This document shows, in pieces, positions 44,108 through 54,890 of a stretch of 64,000 bases of DNA (position 1 is its first letter; each line of letters starts with the position of its first letter). Below the pieces are notes generated by a model. It was not told where the DNA came from and made no database searches. It saw only the letters and a list, made by a program, of their open reading frames with translations. The DNA comes from Burkholderia arboris (GTDB taxonomy: Bacteria > Pseudomonadota > Gammaproteobacteria > Burkholderiales > Burkholderiaceae): positions 108,989 through 172,988 of the forward strand of contig NZ_CABVPX010000017.1 of the NCBI RefSeq assembly GCF_902499125.1. Direction: 5' to 3'. The position numbers and the translations under genes were made by a program.

Positions 44108-45304
44108 TCAGTCAGCCTGCTTGCGCAGGAAAGCCGGGATGTCGTACGTGTCGACACCCTTCTCCTGCAGCGCCTGCACGTGCGATGCCGCGGTTTCGCG
44201 CGAATTGCGCCACACTGCCGGCGTATCCAGCGCGCCGTAGTCTGCCGTGCTGACGTGATGGGCCGGTGCATAGCCGTGCGACACCGCGCTGACCGGCTGG
44301 TTGTCCGTACCCGTGCGCAGCAGCGTCATCGGTGCCGATTGCTGCTTCTTCGCCGCACGGCCCAGACCCGTTGCCACGACCGTCACGCGCAGTGCATCGC
44401 CCATTGCGTCGTCGTACACCGCACCGAAAATCACCGTCGCATCTTCCGCCGCGTAGCTCTTGATCGTGTTCATCACTTCGCGCGTTTCCGACAGGCGCAG
44501 CGAACGGCTCGACGTGATGTTGACCAGCACGCCGCGCGCGCCCGACAGATCGACGCCTTCGAGCAGCGGGCTCGCCACGGCCTGTTCCGCCGCGAGGCGC
44601 GCGCGATCGACGCCGGCGACCGTCGCCGTGCCCATCATCGCCTTGCCCTGCTCGCCCATCACCGTCTTCACGTCTTCGAAGTCGACGTTCACGAGGCCAT
44701 CGACGTTGATGATTTCCGCGATGCCTGCAACCGCGTTGTTCAACACGTCGTCTGCGCACTGGAAGCACTTGTCCATCTCGGCGTCGTCGCCCATCACGTC
44801 GAACAGCTTGTCGTTCAGAACGACGATCAGCGAGTCGACGTGATCCTCCAGTTGCTGCGAACCTGCTTCAGCGACGCGCATGCGCTTGCCGCCTTCGAAC
44901 TCGAACGGCTTGCTGACGACACCCACCGTCAGAATGCCCATCTCCTTCGCGATCTGCGCGACCACCGGTGCCGCGCCCGTGCCCGTGCCGCCACCCATGC
45001 CGGCGGTGATGAACACCATGTGCGCGCCGCGCAGTGCGTCGGCGATGCGCTCACGCGCTTCTTCCGCTGCCGCACGCCCCATTTCCGGCTTCGCACCGGC
45101 GCCGAGGCCCGTGTTGCCAAGCTGGATCACCGACGATGCACGCGAACGCGACAGCGCTTGAGCGTCCGTGTTCATCACGATGAAGTCGACGCCCTGCACG
45201 CCGCGGTTGATCATGTGCTGGACGGCATTGCCGCCAGCGCCGCCAACGCCGACCACCTTGATGATGGTGCCGTTGGTTTCGGTTTCCAGCATTTCGAATT
45301 CCAT
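44108..45304 (-). CDS. ftsZ: cell division GTPase FtsZ
   Basis: 398 residues. Tubulin-like GTPase that forms the Z ring. The tubulin signature GGGTGTGAAP starts at 104 and KVVGVGGAGGNAV lies at 16-28. A variable linker (about 320-380) leads to the C-terminal tail YDIPAFLRKQAD, which binds FtsA, ZipA and ZapD. ATG 45304 has GGAGG 7 bases upstream. Last gene of the dcw cluster, 112 bases after ftsA, so extra promoters inside ftsA/ftsQ are likely from the known behaviour of the cluster but not shown here. Confidence 0.98.
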   Translation of the reverse strand: MEFEMLETETNGTIIKVVGVGGAGGNAVQHMINRGVQGVDFIVMNTDAQALSRSRASSVIQLGNTGLGAGAKPEMGRAAAEEARERIADALRGAHMVFITAGMGGGTGTGAAPVVAQIAKEMGILTVGVVSKPFEFEGGKRMRVAEAGSQQLEDHVDSLIVVLNDKLFDVMGDDAEMDKCFQCADDVLNNAVAGIAEIINVDGLVNVDFEDVKTVMGEQGKAMMGTATVAGVDRARLAAEQAVASPLLEGVDLSGARGVLVNITSSRSLRLSETREVMNTIKSYAAEDATVIFGAVYDDAMGDALRVTVVATGLGRAAKKQQSAPMTLLRTGTDNQPVSAVSHGYAPAHHVSTADYGALDTPAVWRNSRETAASHVQALQEKGVDTYDIPAFLRKQAD

Positions 45305-45416
45305 TGTTGCCTCCGTCAAGAGAATGACTACTACTCGGCCGTTATTCGGCAGGAGATCGGGCAACCCCCTGTCGCGCGCCAGCCGCCGGCACCGGCGCGA
45401 ATTTCGATTCGTTACG

Positions 45417-46649
45417 TCAGAAGTTGCTCAGGAACCATTCCTTCATCCGCGAGAACACCTGCCCCGCGTTGCCGGACTGCACGGCGACCTTGCGGCCGCG
45501 CATGCGCTGGGCACTGCCTTCGACGAGCAGCCCCATCGCCGTCGAGTAGCGCGGATTGCGCACGACGTCGGAGAGGCCGCCTGCATATTCCGGCGCGCCG
45601 ATGCGCACCGGTTTCAGGAAAATGTCTTCGCCGAGCTCGACCATGCCGGGCATCATCGACGCACCGCCGGTAATGACCACGCCGGAGCTCAACAGTTCTT
45701 CGTAACCCGATTCGCGCACGACCTGCTGCACGAGCGAGAACAGCTCCTCGACGCGCGGCTCGATCACGGCTGCGAGCGCCTGGCGCGACAGCGTGCGCGG
45801 GCCGCGTTCGCCGAGGCCCGGTACTTCGACCATTTCGTCCGGATCGGCGAGCGCCTGCTTCGCGATCCCGTAACCGACCTTGATGTCTTCCGCATCCGGC
45901 GTCGGCGTGCGCAGCGCCATCGCGATGTCGCTCGTGATCTGGTCGCCGGCGATCGGAATCACCGCGGTGTGGCGGATCGCGCCTTCGGCGAAGATCGCGA
46001 TGTCCGTCGTGCCGCCGCCGATGTCGACCAGCACCACGCCGAGATCCTTTTCGTCTTCCGTCAGCACGGCCAGCGACGACGCGAGCGGCTGCAGGATCAG
46101 GTCGTTCACTTCCAGCCCGCAGCGGCGCACGCACTTGACGATGTTCTGCGCGGCGCTCACCGCGCCCGTCACGATGTGGACCTTCACTTCGAGGCGGATA
46201 CCGCTCATCCCGATCGGCTCGCGCACGTCTTCCTGGCCGTCGATGATGAATTCCTGCGTGAGGATGTGCAGCACCTGCTGGTCGGTCGGGATGTTGATCG
46301 CCTTCGCGGTCTCGATCACGCGCGCGACGTCCGTCTGCGTGACTTCCTTGTCCTTGATCGCGACCATCCCGCTCGAGTTGAAGCTGCGGATGTGGCTGCC
46401 GGCGATCCCCGTGAACACGTTGGTGATCTTGCAGTCGGCCATCAGCTCGGCTTCCTCGAGCGCGCGCTGGATCGACTGCACGGTGGCCTCGATGTTGACC
46501 ACCACACCTTTCTTCAGACCCTTCGACTCGCTCTGGCCGAGACCGATCACCTCGTAGTGACCCTCGCCCTTCAGCTCGGCGACGATGGCCACCACCTTCG
46601 ACGTGCCGATGTCGAGGGAAACCAGCAGATCCTTGTAGTCTTTGCTCAT
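45417..46649 (-). CDS. ftsA: cell division protein FtsA
   Basis: 410 residues. Actin-like ATPase that tethers FtsZ filaments to the membrane. LLVSLDIGTSKVVAIVAEL is the phosphate-1 motif, VVLVDIGGGTTDIAIF phosphate-2 and GVVITGGASMMPGMVELG the adenosine motif. The 1C domain follows the first motif. The C-terminus ends RMKEWFLSNF, the amphipathic membrane-targeting helix. ATG 46649 (MSKDYKDLLVSLD) is the family start. Confidence 0.97.
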   Translation of the reverse strand: MSKDYKDLLVSLDIGTSKVVAIVAELKGEGHYEVIGLGQSESKGLKKGVVVNIEATVQSIQRALEEAELMADCKITNVFTGIAGSHIRSFNSSGMVAIKDKEVTQTDVARVIETAKAINIPTDQQVLHILTQEFIIDGQEDVREPIGMSGIRLEVKVHIVTGAVSAAQNIVKCVRRCGLEVNDLILQPLASSLAVLTEDEKDLGVVLVDIGGGTTDIAIFAEGAIRHTAVIPIAGDQITSDIAMALRTPTPDAEDIKVGYGIAKQALADPDEMVEVPGLGERGPRTLSRQALAAVIEPRVEELFSLVQQVVRESGYEELLSSGVVITGGASMMPGMVELGEDIFLKPVRIGAPEYAGGLSDVVRNPRYSTAMGLLVEGSAQRMRGRKVAVQSGNAGQVFSRMKEWFLSNF

Positions 46650-46675
46650 AAAGTGCTCTTGCGTGTGATCTCTCG

Positions 46676-47428
46676 TTACTTCTTGCGCTTGTCGGTATCG
46701 GTCAGGAACCGCATGCCTGCCGCACGAATCGCGAATCCGTTCGGATAACGCAGGTCCGCGTACTCGATGTCGTTGCCCCAACGCTCCGTGACGGCCGGCC
46801 ACGCGGCGACCAGGCGCTGGCTCCGGTCATGCAATGTGTCGCTGTTGCGTTCCTTGCCCAGCTCGACCTGCATGCCGTTCGACAGCTTCACCGTCCACGC
46901 GTACCGCGCCGACAGCGTCACTTCTTCCGGCGCCGCCTTTAGCGGCGCAAACCATTTCCCGAAGTCGCGATACCGCGTGACGACTTCCTTCGCACTGCCT
47001 TCCGGGCCGTCGAACGCCGGCAGCTCCTGCTCCAGCTCGCCCTGGTTCGCGGTGAACAGCTCGCCATCGACGCTCACCAACTGGTCGCTGCCCCAGGTCC
47101 CGAGCGGTTTGTACTCCTCCAGCGTGACAGCCAGCGCATTCGGCCACACCCGGCGCACGCTCGCATGGCGCACCCACGGCATCTGCTCGAACGCGGCGCG
47201 CGCCGTATCGAGATCGACCGTGAAGAAATTGCCCTTCAGCCGGCCGACCACGCCCGCGCGCACCGTCGGCGAGTTGATGTGCTCGGTGTCGCCGTCGATC
47301 CGGATTTCCCGCAGCGCGAACGTCGGGCGCTGGATCAGCCAGTAGCAACCGGCCGCCGCCAACACGAGCAGCAGCAGCGCGTACAACGCGCTGGCGGCAA
47401 GGTTGAGTTGGCGAACGTTGTTCCACAT
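46676..47428 (-). CDS. ftsQ: cell division protein FtsQ
   Basis: 250 residues. Bitopic divisome protein: short cytosolic N-terminus, one membrane segment (about 12-32, ALYALLLLVLAAAGCYWLIQ), a POTRA domain (about 36-105, ALREIRIDGDTEHINSPTV) and a beta domain that binds FtsB/FtsL. Lies 19 bases after ddl and 26 before ftsA, the usual order. Confidence 0.94.
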   Translation of the reverse strand: MWNNVRQLNLAASALYALLLLVLAAAGCYWLIQRPTFALREIRIDGDTEHINSPTVRAGVVGRLKGNFFTVDLDTARAAFEQMPWVRHASVRRVWPNALAVTLEEYKPLGTWGSDQLVSVDGELFTANQGELEQELPAFDGPEGSAKEVVTRYRDFGKWFAPLKAAPEEVTLSARYAWTVKLSNGMQVELGKERNSDTLHDRSQRLVAAWPAVTERWGNDIEYADLRYPNGFAIRAAGMRFLTDTDKRKK

Positions 47429-47447
47429 ACGTCGTTCCGTTCCTGCG

Positions 47448-48389
47448 TCAGTCGTTGAGCGTGAGCGACAGCACCTTCACGACCAGCTCCGAATAGCTGA
47501 TGCCGACCGCGCGCGCGGCCTTCGGCGGCAGCGAGTGATCGGTCATCCCGGGGGCCGTGTTCACTTCCAGGAAATACGCATTGCCGGCCGCGTCGAGCAT
47601 GAAATCCGCCCGGCCCCAGTCGGTGCAGCCGAGCACGTCGAACGCGCGGCGCGCGATGCGCTTCAGTTCCGCTTCCTGTTCGGCCGGCAGGCCGCACGGA
47701 ATCAGGTACTGCGTGTCGTCGGCGACGTACTTCGCGTGGTAGTCGTAGAACTCGCCCGCCGGCACGATCTTGATCAGCGGCAGGTCGAGATCGCCGGCGA
47801 TGCACGCGGTGTATTCGCCGCCGCCTTCGATGCTCTTCTCGACGATCACGATCTTGTCGTGCGTCGCGGCTTCCTCGAGCGCGGCCGGCAGCGCGTCGGC
47901 CGTCTTCACCTTCAGCACCGCGACGCTCGAGCCTTCGCTCGCCGGCTTCACGAACAGCGGCAGGCCGAGCTTCGCGACGATGTCGGTCGCGCGTGCGGCC
48001 AGGTCGTCGCCGCGCATCACCGTCTCGAACGGCGGCGTCGGCACGCCCGTCTGCTGCCACACGAGCTTCGTGCGGAACTTGTCGAGGCCGAGCGCGGACC
48101 CGAGCACGCCGCTGCCCGTGTAGCGAATGCCGTAGAAATCGAGCGCGCCCTGGATCTGGCCGTTCTCGCCGTAGCCGCCGTGCAGCGCGTTGAACGCGCG
48201 CACGAAGCCTTCGTCCTTCAGTGCCGACAGCGGCCGCTCGGCCGGGTCGAACGGATGTGCATCGACGCCCGCGTCACGCAGGCCCTGCAGCACGAGGCGG
48301 CCCGAGGTGAGCGACACCTCGCGCTCGGCGGATTCGCCGCCGAACAACACCGCCACCTTGCCGAAACGTTTCGGATCGATCCCGCTCAT
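47448..48389 (-). CDS. ddl: D-alanine--D-alanine ligase
   Basis: 313 residues. ATP-grasp enzyme that makes the D-Ala-D-Ala terminus used by MurF. KVAVLFGGESAEREVSLTSG is the N-terminal binding motif (about 11-30), FVKPASEGSSVAVLK the ATP loop, and YFLEVNTAPGMTDHS the metal/substrate motif. Size fits the DdlB type found inside dcw clusters. Start ATG 48389 (MSGIDPKRFGKVAV) lies 1 base after the murC stop. Confidence 0.97.
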   Translation of the reverse strand: MSGIDPKRFGKVAVLFGGESAEREVSLTSGRLVLQGLRDAGVDAHPFDPAERPLSALKDEGFVRAFNALHGGYGENGQIQGALDFYGIRYTGSGVLGSALGLDKFRTKLVWQQTGVPTPPFETVMRGDDLAARATDIVAKLGLPLFVKPASEGSSVAVLKVKTADALPAALEEAATHDKIVIVEKSIEGGGEYTACIAGDLDLPLIKIVPAGEFYDYHAKYVADDTQYLIPCGLPAEQEAELKRIARRAFDVLGCTDWGRADFMLDAAGNAYFLEVNTAPGMTDHSLPPKAARAVGISYSELVVKVLSLTLND

Positions 48390-48390
48390 G

Positions 48391-49784
<1,394 letters not shown>

Positions 49785-49788
<4 letters not shown>

Positions 49789-50888
49789 TGCAGTGTTTCC
49801 AGGTTCGCGCCGGCCGCTTTCGCGCACACGCGCGCGACTTCGTCGGTGGCCTCGGGCTTCGCCAGCGAGCGCGAACGTTCCGCCATGTCCGCGAGCGACG
49901 CCCGCGACTGGCCGCGCAACCAGTCGGCAAGCAGTTCCGCCGACAGGTCGCGTTGTTGCACCAGCACGGCCGCGCCCGCATCGGCGAGGAACGCGGCGTT
50001 GGTCGTCTGGTGATCGTCGACCGCGTACGGGAACGGCACGAACAGCGCCGCCACGCCCACCGCCGCGATCTCCGACACCGTCATCGCACCCGACCGGCAG
50101 ATCACCAGATCCGCCGCCGCATACGCGGCCGCCATGTCGTCGATGAACGGCACGAGCCGCACGTCTTCGCCGGCCGCGAAACCGGCCGCTTCGTAATTCG
50201 ACTTCAATGCTTCGATGTGCTTCACGCCGGCCTGGTGCACGACGCGCGGGCGCTCGCCCGGCGACAGCAGCGCCAGCGCGCGCGGCACGACTTCGTTCAG
50301 CGCGGCGGCACCGAGGCTGCCGCCGACGACCAGCACGTTCAACGGGCCGCTGCGCGACGCATAGCGTGCTTTGGGCGGCTCCGTGTGCGCAAGTTCCGCG
50401 CGAATCGGGTTACCCGTCCATTCCGCGTGCGGCAGCGCGCCGGGGAACGCGACGAGCACGCGCTTCGCGAGTTTCGCGAGCACCTTGTTCGTCAGGCCCG
50501 CGATCGAATTCTGTTCATGCAGCACGAGCGGACGCCCCGACAGCGCGGTCATCACGCCCGCCGGGAACGTGATGTAGCCGCCCATCCCGAGCACGACGTC
50601 CGGCCGCACGCGGCGCAGCGCGCCGAGGCTCTGCCAGCATGCGCGCAGCAGGTTGACCGGCAGCGTCAGCTTGGTCTTCAGGCCCTTGCCGCGCAGCCCG
50701 CCGAACCGCACGTATTCCATCGGAATGCCGTGCTTCGGCACGAGCGTCGCTTCCATCCCGGCCGGATTGCCGAGCCATACGACGCGCCAGCCCGCCGCTT
50801 CCATCCGGTGCGCGACCGCGAGCCCCGGGAACACGTGGCCCCCGGTGCCGCCTGCCATCACCATCAGCGTGCGTTGCGACGCGGTCAT
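49785..50888 (-). CDS. murG: lipid II-forming N-acetylglucosaminyltransferase MurG
   Basis: 367 residues. GT-B enzyme that adds GlcNAc to lipid I on the inner face of the membrane. MVMAGGTGGHVFPGLAVA (10-27) and VVLGMGGYITFPAG are the two N-domain glycine loops; VVGGSLGAAALN and CRSGAMTVSEIAAVGVAALFVPFP form the donor site. The murG start overlaps the ftsW stop, and the murG stop overlaps the murC start, each by 4 bases. Confidence 0.97.
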
Positions 50889-52168
50889 ACCTTCCCTCCG
50901 CGCATCAGCACCCGGTTTTCGTAGTCGACCCGCAGCAGCACCGCGAGCGAGACGCAGTTCAGCAGGATGCCCGAGCCGCCGTAGCTCACGAGCGGCAGCG
51001 TCAGGCCCTTGGTCGGCAGCAGCCCGAGGTTCACGCCCATGTTGATGAACGTCTGCGCGCCGAACCAGATGCCGATGCCCTTCGCCATCAGGCCCGCGAA
51101 CGTGCGGTCGAGCGCGAGCGCCTGGCGGCCGATCTCGAACGCGCGGCGCACGATCCAGTAGAACAGCAGGATCACGACCAGCACGCCGACGAAACCGAGT
51201 TCCTCGCCGATCACCGCGAGGATGAAGTCGGTATGCGCTTCCGGCAGGTAGTTCAGCTTCTCGACGCTGCCGCCGAGACCGACGCCGAACCACTCGCCGC
51301 GGCCGAATGCGATCAGCGAGTGCGTGAGCTGGTATGCCTTGCCCTGCGCGTAGCGCTCGTCCCACGGGTCGAGATACGCGAAGATCCGCTCGCGACGCCA
51401 CGGCGACAGCCACACGAGCATCGTGAACGTGCCGACCGCCGTCGCGACGAGACCGCCGAACAGCTTGCCGTTCACGCCGCCGAGGAACAGCACGCCCATC
51501 GCGATCGCGGCGACCACCATGAACGCACCCATGTCCGGCTCGAGCAGCAGCAGCGCGCCGACCAGACCGACCGCGAACGCCATCGGCAGGAAGCCCTTCG
51601 CGAAGCTCTGCATGTATTCCTGCTTGCGCACCGTGTAGTTCGCCGCGTAGATCGTCACCGCGAGCTTCATGATTTCCGACGGCTGCATGTTCGTGATGCC
51701 GAGCGGAATCCAGCGGCGCGCACCGTTCACGCCCTTGCCGACGTGCGGGATCAGCACGATCACGAGGCCGACGAGCGCGATCAGGAAGAGATGCGGCGCG
51801 TACTTGTCCCACGTCGACACCGGCACGCGGAACGCGATCACCGCCGCGACGAACGCGACGGCGAGCGAGATGCAGTGGCGCATCAGGAACGCGTAATCGT
51901 GATACGACGCGTATTTCGGCGAATCGGGCATCGCGATCGACGCCGAATACACCATCACGACGCCGAGCCCGAGCAGCGCGATCGCGACCCACAACAGCGA
52001 GTAGTCGAAGTCGAGCATCCGCGAACGGCTCGGGCGCACGCCGTTGACGACGCTCGCGAGGCCGCCCGTCGCGGCGCGCGTGGCCGACGCGACGCGACCG
52101 CCCGCGGCATTGCCGCCGGTGTCGCGCCGGTCGTTGAAACGGGAGACGAGGCGATCGGACCAGCTCAT
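50885..52168 (-). CDS. ftsW: SEDS-family septal peptidoglycan polymerase FtsW
   Basis: 427 residues, about ten membrane segments. FtsW polymerises lipid II together with FtsI. A cytosolic N-terminal tail of about 50 residues (longer than in E. coli) precedes the first helix at DFDYSLLWVAIALLGLGVVMVYS. The catalytic-loop region contains WDERYAQGKAYQLTHSLIAFGRG, and GLLPTKGLTLPLVSYGGSG is the SEDS signature. Overlaps murG and murD by 4 bases each. Confidence 0.97.
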   Translation of the reverse strand: MSWSDRLVSRFNDRRDTGGNAAGGRVASATRAATGGLASVVNGVRPSRSRMLDFDYSLLWVAIALLGLGVVMVYSASIAMPDSPKYASYHDYAFLMRHCISLAVAFVAAVIAFRVPVSTWDKYAPHLFLIALVGLVIVLIPHVGKGVNGARRWIPLGITNMQPSEIMKLAVTIYAANYTVRKQEYMQSFAKGFLPMAFAVGLVGALLLLEPDMGAFMVVAAIAMGVLFLGGVNGKLFGGLVATAVGTFTMLVWLSPWRRERIFAYLDPWDERYAQGKAYQLTHSLIAFGRGEWFGVGLGGSVEKLNYLPEAHTDFILAVIGEELGFVGVLVVILLFYWIVRRAFEIGRQALALDRTFAGLMAKGIGIWFGAQTFINMGVNLGLLPTKGLTLPLVSYGGSGILLNCVSLAVLLRVDYENRVLMRGGKV

Positions 52169-53688
52169 GGCGTCGCTCCTTTGTCGATGGCGATTTCGTC
52201 GACCGCCGCGCGGAACACATCCGCGCGATGGGCGTAGTTCCTGAACATGTCGAGGCTCGCGCACGCGGGCGACAGCAGCACCGCGTCGCCCGGCTCCGCG
52301 AGACCGGCCGCCGCGTGCACTGCGCCTTCGAGCGTCGCGTGGTCGGCGAGCGGCACGCCCGTTTCGGCAAGCGTGTCGCGGATCGCCGGCGCGTCGCGGC
52401 CGATCAGCATCACTGCACGGCACCAGCGCGCGACCGGCGCGACCAGCGGCGCGAAATCCTGCCCCTTGCCGTCGCCGCCCGCGATCAGCACGATCTTCTG
52501 GGCGAGCCCGTCGAGCGCGGCTACCGTCGCGCCGACGTTGGTGCCCTTGCTGTCGTCGACGTAGTCGACGTCGTCGATCGTCGCGATCACTTCGACGCGA
52601 TGCGCTTCGCCGCGGTATTCGCGCAGCGCGTGCAGCAGCGGTGCGGCCGGCAGGTCGATCGCGCGTGCGAGCGCGAACGCGGCCAGCGCGTTCGCCGCGT
52701 TGTGCAGCCCGCGAATCCGCAGCGCGTCGGCCGGCATCAGGCGCTTCTGCGCGATGTCGGGCGTATGCGCGGCGTCGCGCTTGCGCCGGCGGGTCGTCGT
52801 CACTTCATCGGGCGCGTCGCGATCGACGGCTTCCACCAGCCATGCGATGCCGTTGTCGCGCGACAGCCCGTAGTCGCCGTCCTGCACCGGTTCGTTCAGG
52901 CCGAACGTGACCGTGCGCGGCGCATCGGCCGCGCCGGCCGCCGGTGCAAACTTCATCACGGCCGAATCGTCGCGGTTCAGCACACGCGTCGTCGTCGCAC
53001 CGAAGATCCGGCCCTTTGCCTGCGCGTACGCGTCGAAGCTGCCGTGCCAGTCGAGGTGGTCCTGCGTGATGTTGAGGATCGCGGCCGCGTCGGGCGCAAA
53101 CGTGCGCGCGGTCTCGAGCTGGAAGCTCGACAGTTCGAGCACCCAGACGTCGGGCAGCGCGGTTTCGTCGATCGCGTTCGCGAGCCGGTCGAGCATCGCC
53201 GGGCTGATGTTGCCGGCGACCGCGACCTTCTTGCCCGAGCGCTGGCACAGCAGGCCCGTGAGGCTCGTCGTCGTGGTCTTGCCGTTGGTGCCGGTGATCG
53301 CGAGCACCTTCGGCTGGTAGCCGCTCGTGCCGAGCGCGCGCAGCGCCTGCGCGAAGAATTCCAGTTCGCCCCACACCGCGATCCCGCGCTCGTGCGTGGC
53401 CGCGACCAGCGCCGCGAGCGCCGGTTCGAGCGGCGACAGGCCGGGGCTCAGGCCGACGAGTTCGACACCGCCGTCGAGCAGCGCGGGCGTGAACGCCCCG
53501 CCGACGAATTCCGCATCGATGCCTTCGGCCTGCAGTGCGGCAAGGTTCGGCGGCGCCTCGCGGGTATCGGCAATACGCAGCCGGCACCCGTGCCTCGCGC
53601 ACCATCGCGCGATCGCGAGACCCGATTCACCGAGCCCCAGTACGAGCACCATCGGCCGTTGCCGATCTCCAAACATCTCGCCAGACAT
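52165..53688 (-). CDS. murD: UDP-N-acetylmuramoyl-L-alanine--D-glutamate ligase
   Basis: 507 residues. Second peptide ligase. ATP loop TGTNGKTTTTSL from about 132; DSKGTNVGATVAALDG and IAGGDGKGQDF in the C-terminal domain. It is about 65 residues longer than E. coli MurD; part of the excess is an Arg/Asp-rich insert around 300-325 (EVTTTRRRKRDAAHTPD) in the central domain. ATG 53688 (MSGEMFGDRQRPMV) is 16 bases after mraY. Confidence 0.96.
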   Translation of the reverse strand: MSGEMFGDRQRPMVLVLGLGESGLAIARWCARHGCRLRIADTREAPPNLAALQAEGIDAEFVGGAFTPALLDGGVELVGLSPGLSPLEPALAALVAATHERGIAVWGELEFFAQALRALGTSGYQPKVLAITGTNGKTTTTSLTGLLCQRSGKKVAVAGNISPAMLDRLANAIDETALPDVWVLELSSFQLETARTFAPDAAAILNITQDHLDWHGSFDAYAQAKGRIFGATTTRVLNRDDSAVMKFAPAAGAADAPRTVTFGLNEPVQDGDYGLSRDNGIAWLVEAVDRDAPDEVTTTRRRKRDAAHTPDIAQKRLMPADALRIRGLHNAANALAAFALARAIDLPAAPLLHALREYRGEAHRVEVIATIDDVDYVDDSKGTNVGATVAALDGLAQKIVLIAGGDGKGQDFAPLVAPVARWCRAVMLIGRDAPAIRDTLAETGVPLADHATLEGAVHAAAGLAEPGDAVLLSPACASLDMFRNYAHRADVFRAAVDEIAIDKGATP

Positions 53689-53704
53689 CCTTGTTACCTT
53701 TCCT

Positions 53705-54874
53705 TTACCGCAGCTTGAGGGTGGTCAGACCGAACAGGCACAGCATCAGCGTGATGATCCAGAAACGCACGACCACCTGCGTTTCTTTCCAGCCGGACAA
53801 TTCGAAATGGTGATGCAGCGGCGCCATCTTCAGCAGGCGCCGCCCTTCGCCGTAACGCTTCTTCGTGTACTTGAACCACGAAACCTGCAGCATCACCGAC
53901 AGCGTTTCCGCGACGAAGATGCCGCCCATGATGAACAGCACGATTTCCTGGCGCACGATCACCGCGACCGTGCCGAGCGCGCCGCCGAGCGCCAGCGCGC
54001 CGACGTCGCCCATGAACACCTGCGCGGGGTGCGTGTTGTACCAGAGGAACGCGAGCCCTGCCCCGCCCATCGCGGAACAGAAGATCAGCAGTTCGCCCGC
54101 GCCCGGGATGTGCGGAAACAGCAGGTATTTTGAATAGACCGCGCTGCCCATCACGTACGCAAACACACCGAGCGACGCGCCGACCAGCACGACCGGCATG
54201 ATCACGAGGCCGTCGAGGCCGTCCGTCAGGTTCACCGCGTTGCTCGCGCCGACGATCACGAAATAGGTCAGCACGATGAAGCCCCAGACGCCGAGCGGGT
54301 AGCTGATCGACTTCAGGAACGGCAGCATCAGGTCGGCGCGTGCCGGCAACCCCATCGACAGCCCGCTCCTCACCCACGCCATGAACAGGTCGAACACGCG
54401 CACGTTGTTCGCCTCGGACACGCTGAAGGCCAGGTAGACGGCCGCGAACAGCCCGATCACCGACTGCCAGAAATACTTCTCGCGCGACGACATCCCGCGC
54501 GGGTCCTTGTGGACGACCTTGCGGTAATCGTCGACCCAGCCGATCACGCCGAAGCCGAACGTGACGAGCATCACGATCCAGATGAAACGGTTCGTCAGAT
54601 CGCCCCACAGCAGCGTCGCGACCGCGATGCCGATCAGGATCAGCACGCCGCCCATCGTCGGCGTGCCGGACTTGACGAGGTGGGTCTGCGGGCCGTCCTT
54701 GCGCACGGCCTGCCCGACCTTCATCTGCGTCAGCTTGCGGATCACCCACGGTCCGCACACGAGCCCGATCCCGAGCGCGGTGATGGTGGCCATCACCGCC
54801 CGGAACGTGAGGTACGTGAACAAGCGCAAAAAGCTTGCGTCTCCTTGCAGCCATTGCGCCAGCGCCAGCAGCAT
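53705..54874 (-). CDS. mraY: phospho-N-acetylmuramoyl-pentapeptide-transferase
   Basis: 389 residues, about ten membrane segments. Transfers phospho-MurNAc-pentapeptide to undecaprenyl phosphate, giving lipid I. Catalytic aspartates lie in [13 protein letters not shown] and in [24 protein letters not shown] and [14 protein letters not shown] (histidine motif) are family hallmarks. The sequence between helices 4 and 5 is about 30 residues longer than in E. coli. 16 bases separate it from murF and from murD. Confidence 0.97.
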
Positions 54875-54890
54875 GCTTCCTTCCTTCTAC

